Origin: Plazaster borealis
Taxonomy: Eukaryota; Echinodermata; Asteroidea; Forcipulatida; Labidiasteridae
Length of the DNA stretch: 64,000 nucleotides
Direction of reading: 5' to 3'
Assembly (NCBI GenBank): GCA_021014325.1
Contig: CM037457.1
Coordinates: forward strand, 5,190,721-5,254,720
Made by a program: the position numbers and the translations under genes. Of this stretch, positions 56,016-64,000 are shown piece by piece. The stretch's first letter is position 1. The number at the start of each line of letters is the position of its first letter. The notes below the pieces were generated by a model. It was not told the DNA's origin, made no database searches, and saw only the letters and a program-made list of their open reading frames with translations.

Positions 56016-56100
56016 TATTGAGAGCGTTGCGACAACTTGCAGTTAGAAGCCATTTTAATCGCATTGTTAGAAGCCGTTTTCAGTCCCCATAAAGCATGTG
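56016..56100 (+). mobile_element. Left-end fragment of the TATTGAGAGAG MITE
   Basis: TATTGAGAGCGTTGCGACAA, GTTAGAAGCCATTTT match the left end of 26846-27029; the right end is missing. Confidence 0.65.
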
Positions 56101-56269
56101 CGCACTCGCATTTAGTTTTTCATTAGCTATTTTTTATAGATTCAAGAAAGTTACAAGCTTTCATTTAAGATATGTACAACAAAATTCACTAAAGATAAGT
56201 TGTAGTTATTTAAAAAATACAAATTAATTATTGTTTGGATCCCTTAAAAAATACATATGAGAAATTGCC

Positions 56270-56612
56270 TAACATCACAAGGCCAGACGGCCACATCAAG
56301 GTAAGGCCAAACTTAACTGATTTGGGCTGTCGACCCAAATCAACTGTCACCAGGGGCACGTTGCCACCTACTCCTGGGGCTGAAACTGGTTTACCCCCTT
56401 ACACAGTCCGTAAGGATGTAGGCATGGGTATCATCCACTAGGAGCCTGGCTGGTAGAGCAGAATGCACTATCTTCCCAACTTTTTACGAAGCAATTATGG
56501 TTCAGTGTCTTGCTCAAGGGCACAAGTGTCATGACCGGGATTCGAACCAACACTCTGCTGCTGACAACACCAGAGCTGGGGTCCAGTGAACTAGACCGTT
56601 CGGCCCAGACAC
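56270..56612 (-). mobile_element. SINE with Leu/Ser-like head
   Basis: On -, the A-box region GGGCCGAACGGTCTAGTTC, the arm CAGCTCTGGTGTTGTCAGC and the B box GGATTCGAACC lie at 56538-56612 (the B box is at 56538-56548 as written on +). The body then reads CTTGAGCAAGACACTGAACC, GATAGTGCATTCTGCTCTAC, CAGCCAGGCTCCTAGTGG. The same body, without head, is nested at 13878-14037. Confidence 0.75.
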
Positions 56613-57156
56613 GCCAACAACCTTTGGGACAGACAACTGGCGCCCACAACAAGGGACGTTGGTCTTCGGCTCTCGTGTGAAAAGGGCTCTAGACTGCTCA
56701 GCTACGACTTGAATCAAGTCCATCAAACAATTTTTGCATGTTACGTGTATTTTGTGCACATTGTCCTTGGCATATACAAATGTTTTTGTATATTTTTCAG
56801 TGTGAAACAGTATCATTTGTCGAAGTTCGTTCAAAGAAAAAAGAAAAAATTCTGCAAAAACTTGGGCAATACAACTTTAAAGCAAGTAACTTTTTTATTT
56901 ATTTTACCATGAACAAAGTTTGAATTGGCCCAATTTCAAACAGGTGTTCACCTGTGACAGATTATGCTTAGCGCAGGCACCCCCCCAACCCCACAACTGC
57001 TTAGGAGCATCCATGTGTGTTTATTATTGATTTGCTTTGTTGATTAAATGTATTTGATAGCAATATCCACCCGCAAGGTACATACGTGTTTGATGGCATT
57101 TTATTTATTTATTTATTTTCCAGCCAAACCTAACGGTCATTGGCACTGTGATAATC

Positions 57157-57419
57157 AACCTTTTCATGCACCATTTATTTTAGTGATAAATTGATCATAT
57201 GGACACATTAATTGTTCACACGTTTTTTGCAAATGGCACCCCCCCCCCCAAAAAAAAAAACCCACAAAAAAACAGATCACAATAGCGCCCTTAAGAGTCC
57301 TCTTTCCCATTCTGAAAACTGTGTGGCCGTACAATGTTTATTTTTTGTTTTACAACTATTTCCTGAAGGGATTTAAATCGTTCACTAGCGCCCGGTTGGC
57401 CTGTGAAAGAGTTAAAACA
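57157..57419 (+). mobile_element. MITE with TTTAACCCTTTCA-type ends
   Basis: The left end CCTTTTCATGCACCATTTAT and the right end GTGAAAGAGTTAAAAC are imperfect inverted repeats. The interior has a C10A11 run at 57239-57260, AGAGTCCTCTTTCCCATTCT and GGATTTAAATCG. It is one of three copies. Confidence 0.68.
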
Positions 57420-57425
57420 TTTTAA

Positions 57426-57739
57426 AGAGGAAGGGAAATGTCAAATTCAATTTTGTGATGTACTCATTTTTCAAAATTCAAGGCAGTTTTGATTGAATAT
57501 CATCGAATGGTGGGAATAAAACAAACATCCCTGTACAAAAATGTACAGACCCATTTTTCTCAGAATGGATGTTTTTGATGTTGACAAATTTTGCACTGGA
57601 AGGGTGTCAAATACAATGACATTTTACACCATTTTAACGTGAGGTTAGAGACTTGTAATTTTTTCCTCACTCACGTGAGGACTCTATCTATTGGAAAATG
57701 AGTGCATCACAAAATTGAATTTGACATTTCCCTTCCTCT
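57426..57739. mobile_element. MITE with about 46-bp inverted ends
   Basis: AGAGGAAGGGAAATGTCAAA, TTCAATTTTGTGATGTACTC at the left pairs with GAGTGCATCACAAAATTGAA, TTTGACATTTCCCTTCCTCT at the right with few mismatches. It is 314 bp, non-coding, and directly follows the previous element. Confidence 0.85.
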
Positions 57740-58001
57740 AAAGTTGGCCAAACCAAAATGTTTGCCTCCCAACAGTTTAGTCAAATTACGTTTAACAAAA
57801 AACACTTCTGTGCAAGTCTTGTCTACTGCTTGGATGCTTTGCGTGTCGCTTCTTGTACTTTAATGGATTACAAATGAACCTGCTTGTCACTTCTAATCTA
57901 ATGATGTGTGAATGTCTATGCGAAGCAACATTAATAAAACATCACTACACATGTATGTGCACTTGAACATGACCAGGATCATGATGTACACGATGCACAC
58001 C

Positions 58002-58190
58002 AGCGCCCAATTTCATTGAGCTACTGCTGCTGCAAAAAACACTTGCTAAGCACGCAATAATTGTGTTTACCAAAACTAGGTTACCAGCCAAAATACCATG
58101 TCATCTGTACCACTTGTGATTGGTTTCCTGCTCATTTTTTGCTCAGCAGAAATTTGTTCAGCATCATTTTTTTATGAGCAGGTCTGTGAC
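58002..58190 (+). mobile_element. GGGCCCAATTTCAT-family MITE
   Basis: GCGCCCAATTTCATTGAGCT, ACACTTGCTAAGCACGCAAT, GGTTACCAGCCAAAATACCA and TTTTTGCTCAGCAGAAAT. The right end is degraded. Confidence 0.7.
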
Positions 58191-59512
58191 TTGTCCGAGT
58201 TGCCACCGACGGAACTATTATTTACAGCATGAAGTCCTACCAGTCGATTGTACTTTCTAACGAGTTGGTCACGCAATTACGCTCTGCACATGTTCCTCGG
58301 TCCCCGTAGACATTCCCGATGACCTTCCTAACAAGTTTAGTAAATTCCACAGTAAGTCGGAAGCGCGAGACTCGGCCTCGTGCACGTAAAGTGACATTTA
58401 TGTCCGGATAGGGAATTGTGAAAACAATCAGTGAGAACTGAGAATGTGCTGAACGCTCCGTGATGGATCACACGAAGGATGTGACCTGAGTGTGACGTTA
58501 AAGAACTTAACAGGGGTGTCATCCCCCCTCCCCCCCAAGGCGACCACCAACCAATTTAGGTCAGTTTGGATGAAACGAGCAAGAGAGCAAAGCTCGTTGA
58601 TGGAAACCTAGGTGTTTTATCCCTAAATTTGCTACCTCACTGAAGCTTGAAGCGCAGTGAACTTTTTTTCCATGATCACCAGTGTATTTAAAATGGAAAT
58701 GGGGGTGGCGAGTGGCTTGTAAGTTTGTTGCTATTTTCGTTTTGAAACCATTTAAGAACAAGTCATTGTTTGTAAAATGTCTTCTTTCAAAAAGTAATCA
58801 AGTTGTATCAAGCTTATAGAAGGAATGTTTTCAGATTAAATGTCATCATTCTGATCACATTTTATTTGCTGTGGGTTACACAGACCATTCATTTCTGTGT
58901 GGTTATCACCATACAACCAGATATTATTATTAGTAATTTTAATCAGATGTCTTAGTACGTATGTCTTGATAAATACGACAAAACACAAACTGTGTTTTGT
59001 TTTAGAAATTTTGTTGACATGAAAAATCGTTGGGAAATGTCCCAATTCCGGACATGACCTTTACTTTGACCTTTTTGGTTGAGAGGATGTAGGTCATATC
59101 TTGGGACCGTTTACTGATAGCCTCTAGAGGGATTCATACATATTTATCTTTGACGCTCTTTTACATTGCGTGGTAATTTGCAAACAACACAGTCGCAGTG
59201 TGAGCAGGGTCAACATTGCTTGGCTCATAACATCTCTCCGCTCGTGTTAATTAATTTCCAGGCAAGACGTTGCCGTCCGTTTTGCGGCTTAGTCAGAAGC
59301 TTGTGATCGTCCTCAAACAAAAGGAAAATCAATATTGTAATAATTAAGCATTGTACGACGAGGTAGTAATTCATAAGGGTTTTTTTTCCTGTTCATTATT
59401 TCGTCTCCGCTGATGATGTCTTGTCCACCATCGTGGAGATGTTTACACTCTTTCATTGACATTTTGATCAGTTTTTTTAAAGGGATGATGGTGCTTCATG
59501 AATTACAAATCC
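58191..59512. other. No recognised gene
   Basis: Open frames of 61-69 codons on - have no domain support. A T8 run is at 59380-59387. Confidence 0.45.
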
Positions 59513-59673
59513 CAACAGACCCCTTGCGTATGACGTCACAAGCTCAAACAGCGCCCTCGCTGAGGTCAAAGGAAGACCTATTAATGGCTGAGAGATGTGC
59601 GTGGCGCGTTTGGGCTTGCACATTTCCATTGTTTGACCTTAGTGATGGCAGCCTACCCAAGGGGTCTATAAGC
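59513..59673. mobile_element. GACCCCTTG-type MITE
   Basis: CAGACCCCTTGCGTATGACG at the left and CTACCCAAGGGGTCTATA at the right are inverted repeats. Related ends occur at 47257-47290 and 47407. The interior GCTGAGGTCAAAGGAAGACC, TTTGACCTTAGTGATGGCAG can pair further. Confidence 0.6.
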
Positions 59674-59855
59674 CATTTGGGAGTAAGATTTTGAATAATG
59701 TCTGGTACTATAACTTGTTGGCCACATGTGAACACTCGAAGTGGATTTACCAGACTAAAGACAGTGTTGCCATGTCACATGTTGCCTCGTCACATGGTTC
59801 GGGGCAAGCTTTTGTTTAGCAACGTCCAGATTGGCAATGTCTGGTACCATGTCTG
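59674..59855 (+). repeat. Partial copy of the 61369 element
   Basis: GAATAATGTCTGGTACTATA, CCAGACTAAAGACAGTGTTG, TCGGGGCAAGCTTTTGTTTA and TGTCTGGTACCATGTC match the left half of 61369-61728. Confidence 0.6.
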
Positions 59856-60710
59856 TAAAGGTTCATTATGTAGTGATACGTGTGACACCTGAAAACAAAA
59901 GCATTTGGAATATTATTTACGCCACTATACTTGTTCGTGTGTGTTGTGTTGTCATTTAGCCTATGAGAAAGACTCTGCTAGGGTCAAAATGTCAGGCCAT
60001 CATCAATTTATTGTTTTGCATTTATACCATACTAGGTCCTTTTGGTTGGAAAGCAGTTTACAACAGCCAAAAACACTATTGTACTAAAAGCACTATTGCT
60101 AAAAATAGAATCTCAGTACCCCGATCTCAGACAACGGGTCAACATTCACTAACGTACGTGACTCGCGTGTACTTACTGGTAATGCAGTCTGGCACGACGA
60201 TGTGGTGATCGCATGAGAGCTAGGTGGTGGAAAGTTTGACATACGAGTATTTTGAGCCAAAGTGACGTCATCAGTGTGGAGTTCTATTCTATTTGTTTCC
60301 TTCTTATAAACGTATGGTACCTAGACCAACACAAAAATTCTTGAATAATTTTCTCATGCCGGAGAATACAGTATTTCTTGTTACGATATGACAAATAGAT
60401 TAAGAAATAACGAAAAACCAAAATAAGCGCATAAACAATATCGTGCACAAAATCCCTGACATGGTTATTCATCAGCATTTTCTGGCAAGTGCAACCACTC
60501 TACGTGATGAATTTTTCCGAGTTTAGTTGTGTGGTTTATTGAAACTAGAGGATTGCATTGAGTTTTCTTCCCCCAAAACCAGTAATCATAAATGTAATTC
60601 CGTGTAACCTTTTGAATTGATTCCTATTGAAAGTTCTCCTTGTGAGGGAACTTGCTGAAATTCTCAAATTACAAGAACAAAATAGTCAGGGTACATGATC
60701 AATGCCAACA
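59856..60710. other. No recognised gene
   Basis: Two overlapping + frames (to 81 codons) near 59905-60208 have no domain support. Nothing else was seen. Confidence 0.45.
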
Positions 60711-61275
60711 GGGTCCAATTTCATGGAGCTCCTTAAAGCAGAAAAGATTGCTTAACATGGCATATTGTGGTCGAGCGGATAAGAGCACTGGACTCAAGCT
60801 CTGGTGTTTCTGATCAGCAGAGTGTGGGTTCGAGTCCCGGTCGTGGCTCTGCGTCCTTCGGATGGGACGTAAAGGTCCGATGTGTTGTGTAATGCACGTA
60901 AAAGAACCCAGTGCACTTTTCGTAAAGAGAAGGGGTTTACCCCGGTGTTCCTGGTTTGATTGGCTTCATATTGTGCCACAGCACCTTGTAAAGCACTACA
61001 TGGTGCTATGCAAAGGAAAAAGGTATCATACTCCAAAAACGTAGCTCCACAATATGGAATGTTTGAGCGCCATGAGCGTCACTGAGTGACAGATTTGAGT
61101 GCTTTATAAGAAGGCACTATTATTAATATTATTAACAAATTTTTGCTCGGGAAAAATAAGCAGGATACCATTCACAAATGTACATGACATGTTATTTTGG
61201 CTGGTAACCTTTTTTTGTAAGTTCTTTGCTATTTGTTGTGTTTTAAGCGGCTGTATGAGGGCCGAGTTTTGAGCT
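60711..61275 (+). mobile_element. GGGCCCAATTTCAT-family MITE split by a SINE
   Basis: The left part (60711-60764: GGGTCCAATTTCATGGAGCT, AAGCAGAAAAGATTGCTTAA) and the right part (61135-61275: TTTTTGCTCGGGAAAAATAA, GCAGGATACCA, TATTTTGGCTGGTAACC, GGCTGTATGAGG) join in the usual family order. The SINE occupies the gap. Confidence 0.75.
60765..61134 (+). mobile_element. Full-length SINE with tRNA-Leu(CAA)-like head
   Basis: TGGTCGAGCGGATAAGAGCA, GACTCAAGCTCT (CAA in the anticodon position), the arm TTTCTGATCAGCAGAGTGTG and the B box GGTTCGAGTCC at 60827-60837. The body has TGCGTCCTTCGGATGGGACG, AAAAGAACCCAGTGCACTTT. The tail is an ATTATT run. It is close to the 27672 copy but lacks about 50 bp after the head. 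Confidence 0.82.
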
Positions 61276-61368
61276 TCTAGAACACTTACTCGGGCCCTTT
61301 TCTCATCTGAATATCAGAGGGCCATTGGTACTTTGTAAAGTGGTACCAAGGCCGAGATCAAGGCAGTA

Positions 61369-61728
61369 AGCCATTTGTGTGTTAGATTTGAATAAATTCT
61401 GGTACACTGACTTGCTTAGTGACATGTGACTGCTTAAATTTTAAATCCCCAGACTAAAGACAGTGTTGCTGCGTCACATAATTCGGGGCAAGCTTTTATA
61501 GCAACCTCCAGATGGGCGGAGCCTGGAACCATTGTACCATACACATTTGATCAAAATTTTGTATAGGTGTTCGCAAACCCTTACATAACTATGCAAAAGC
61601 CCTCCCCTGAACCATGCAACACACTGTAGTAAATGTCTTTATAGTCTGGGGAATTCAAATCTAAGCAGCCACTTGTGACTAAGCAAGTCATTGTACCAGA
61701 CATTATTCAAATCTAACTCATAAATGGC
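61369..61728. mobile_element. MITE with about 95-bp inverted arms
   Basis: AGATTTGAATAAATTCTGGT, ACACTGACTTGCTTAGTGAC and CCCCAGACTAAAGACA in the left arm (to 61464) pair with TGTCTTTATAGTCTGGGG, GTGACTAAGCAAGTCATTGT and ACCAGACATTATTCAAATCT in the right arm (61636-61728). It is non-coding. Confidence 0.82.
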
Positions 61729-61774
61729 TTATTTAGATATCGGATGTTGTACCGTCCTAAGACTCAAACAGCAC

Positions 61775-61965
61775 CCATTTTCACAGTGCTGCTTGAGCAC
61801 AAAAAGTAGCTCAGCACAAAGCGATTTCGCTGAGCAAAATAAGGTTACCAGCAAAAGACAATATCACCTTTACCATCAGTGGCTGGTTCCCTGCCAATTT
61901 CTGCTTTGCAGCAGATAGTTGTTCAGCCAAATTTTCTGATTAAGCAGCTCTATGAAATTGTGCCC
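61775..61965 (+). mobile_element. GGGCCCAATTTCAT-family MITE
   Basis: CACCCATTTTCACAGTGCTG, CTTGAGCACAAAAAGTAGCT, ATAAGGTTACCAGCAAAAG and the end AAGCAGCTCTATGAAATTGT, GCCC. More diverged than the 13414 copy. Confidence 0.7.
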
Positions 61966-62092
61966 ATGTGATGTCCTTATTTCACAGCTGTTCTTTGTCA
62001 ATGTAGACATACATGTACCAGTAGTTTCGCATCAGTAGCATTGTGGTCATGGTTGAACTAGTTTATATGCAGAACAACCTCTTTTATTATTT

Positions 62093-62302
62093 TAACCCTT
62101 TCATGCACCATTTATTTTAGTGATAAATTTATTAATTGTTTACTTGTTTTTTTGTAAATGGCGACCCCCAAAAAACCAGGTCACAATAGCACCCTCAAGA
62201 GTCCTCTTTCCCACTCTAAAAACTGTGTGGCTTTTATTATTTGTTTTACAGCTTTGTTTTCTGAAGGGATTTAAACCGGTCGGCGCGTGAAAGAGTTAAA
62301 AA
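62093..62302 (+). mobile_element. MITE with TTTAACCCTTTCA ends
   Basis: TTTTAACCCTTTCATGCACC and GCGTGAAAGAGTTAAAAAC are inverted ends. AGAGTCCTCTTTCCCACTCT, AAAACTGTGTGGC match 57157-57419. Shorter, by loss of internal bases. Confidence 0.72.
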
Positions 62303-62423
62303 CTTTCTTTTTTTTAAACTCTTTTTTTTAAATTCAATTTGACTTTCGGGGAAAAAATACTTTAAAAAAACATACTTCAATCATACAGAAAGGACCACAA
62401 TCCACACACTGTTTCTCCTTGAC

Positions 62424-62745
62424 GGTTCTTCTTTAACATTTCATTTCAAAAGGTGGTAGCGTTTTTGAGATATTGCCAAAAATCTGGTGCGGTTATGTCC
62501 ATGCATGAAGAATAATCTGCAATTGGAATACACAATCTGAGAAATGTTACTGTCAGTAACGCTTCTCAGATTAAAATTTGTTCGGATAAAAACTGATATT
62601 TTTTTCCATAACCACATTACTTTAAAGTGAAATGTTTCTCAAAATGCACTATACTATCAGAAGCTGTTGTACTTCTTACCAAGTAAGTTTTATTGCCATT
62701 AATTTTCAGAGTCATTACCAAACGTATACAGACCCTTTACAGAGT
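62424..62745 (+). mobile_element. TTAA MITE, group B
   Basis: TTTCATTTCAAAAGGTGGTA, GCGTTTTTGAGATATTGC and the internal palindrome (AATCTGAGAAATGTTACTGT / AACGCTTCTCAGATT) match 12546-12944 closely. The right end is CATTACCAAACGTATACAGA, CCCTTTA; the left terminus is missing. Confidence 0.75.
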
Positions 62746-64000
62746 AAGTCATGCATTGTGTACAATCCCAGTAGCTATTATATGGGGTGGTATTTAGAAA
62801 CAGTTTTTTATCTATCACAATTCGTTCTGAGAAATGTCATATATATTTTTGTAACTTCCACAACAAATTTGGGCGGTGCAACTTAACACCTAAGAGAGAG
62901 ACTGGATTTCCACTGTCCAGAAAAAGAACTCTGCATCATGTAGCCCTTTAAGGGGCTTGTTGATAGAGAGGTTTTTGCAAATCTACTGATACGGATTTGA
63001 TAACCTTAACTGCTCATGTTGGATAGATTTTGTTTCGCAATCGAAGAGTTATGTGTCACTCGGAGGGGGGATTATTCAACAAGGCGATACCCGGGGTGTT
63101 GAATGAAGTACTACATTATGTATTTCACTTGAAAATGACGAGGAAGATAGGTTCTACTACAGAAAATGTCTCACCTCCGATTAACTACAAATGCATTTTC
63201 AATGTGCATGCACACCTAGCGCTGTGTCGCATACACTCTGTGGACATTCCTTTGTTTTGTGCACTTCGGGGACAAAAACCATGTTCTTCAACACTGGTGA
63301 AAACACTGTGTGGGCATGTGTAAGTCTACGTAGTGTTTCAAGTCCCTACATTATGTGGATTTTTTTTGTACTCGGGTGCTTTACTTCGTATGCATTGCTC
63401 AAACACACAATTCACTGAACAAAAACAAAGCCCTGTTACATAACAGCCCACACTGCACACCAAGTCAGCCCAAGAACTCTCCCCTTTTTGCAAGCATGCT
63501 GATTCAGTACACACGTTTTTTGTATTACTGCATGAATTGTAGAGTTATAATCGGATTCTTCTTAGTTTAAGAGAAAATATTTCTGAAAACCCTGCCATCC
63601 CTTTCATCTACAATATATAAATAGATCTTTCGGTTGTTAACGTGAAAGCAAAATAAGGCCGCCCTAGTTACATGCAACGTCAACACACAAAGTGTTGACT
63701 TAAATATGTCTCCCTTTATGAATCCATAGACTTGCCAAACCTCTCCAACAGTCACCAAGACTGAACGACAAAGCTCACCAAGGCATTCTGCGATTAATGT
63801 TACAATCACCATTTTCTAACTCTGTAGTTTTGTTTTCCTGCAAAATCCATGCAAGCTTGAAATCCAAGTGTCACCATGCCCACAATCAAAACCGTTGTAA
63901 TCCATGAAATGCGCATCGTGTTTACCTTCGTGCAAGCGCAAAGATATAATGGTACTTGCTGCAAGCATAGCATTTATCGCTTCTGTCTTCTACCAAAGAC
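62746..64000. other. No recognised gene
   Basis: A 97-codon + frame (63030-63323) and an 81-codon - frame (63567-63812, MVIVTLIAECLGELCRSVLV at its start) are open but have no recognisable domains, and no strong splice sites were seen. Both are left unassigned. Confidence 0.4.

Noticed and set aside
63567..63812. 81-codon - frame as a first exon
   Set aside because: The start peptide looks protein-like, but I see no strong donor at a fitting place and no family; left unassigned.

Overview
The window looks like gene-poor, AT-rich animal nuclear DNA. There are no bacterial-style operons, ribosome binding sites or long open reading frames. The longest open frames are accidental or lie inside tandem repeats. 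The sequence is a mosaic of short interspersed elements with tRNA-like heads, 3' ends of CR1/Jockey/L2-type LINEs, many small inverted-repeat elements (MITEs), satellites, and poly-C/poly-G and ATT runs. From memory, several repeats (elements beginning TTAAAGGC, GGGCCCAATTTCAT and CAGGGCTCGAATT, and SINEs carrying TAGCTCAGTTGG) match families seen in echinoderm genomes, so a sea star or a relative is my best guess. No marker gene confirms this.

Protein coding is thin. I can support only candidate exons: a 37-codon start-containing exon on + at 20538-20648; a 70-codon open block on - at 20217-20426; a pair of + exons at 39175-39332 and 40068-40178 whose splice phases fit; and an ATG-less 82-residue frame on - at 37734-37982, part of which is duplicated nearby with its frame kept. 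None is recognised. The rest is probably intron or intergenic DNA.

Layout: 0-8 kb holds SINEs, an 18-bp minisatellite and a LINE end lodged in a MITE. 8.7-10.5 kb holds two tandem arrays ending in a 79-bp-arm palindrome. 12-17 kb is dense nested MITEs. 17.5-18 kb holds a 15-bp motif cluster. 20-21 kb holds the first candidate exons. 21.5-28 kb holds MITEs and SINEs. 30-34.3 kb holds a LINE split by a TTAA MITE, a 120-bp satellite, and a hAT-like element carrying another copy of the same MITE. 37.7-40.2 kb holds the second candidate gene region. 41-46 kb holds MITEs, a LINE end, a 98-bp array and a near-perfect 160-bp palindrome. 46.7-47.2 kb holds a higher-order minisatellite. 49-51 kb holds nested MITEs and a LINE end. 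52.2-53.7 kb holds an 81-bp satellite. 54-63 kb holds SINEs and MITEs.

The most informative structure is nesting. At least seven elements sit inside others, and in several cases the interrupted host sequence can be read across the join. This gives target-site duplications (TTAA for one MITE group, an 8-bp one for the hAT-like element, 9 bp for a 75-bp insert) and a relative order of activity. I found no sign of an immune, viral or biosynthetic gene system.
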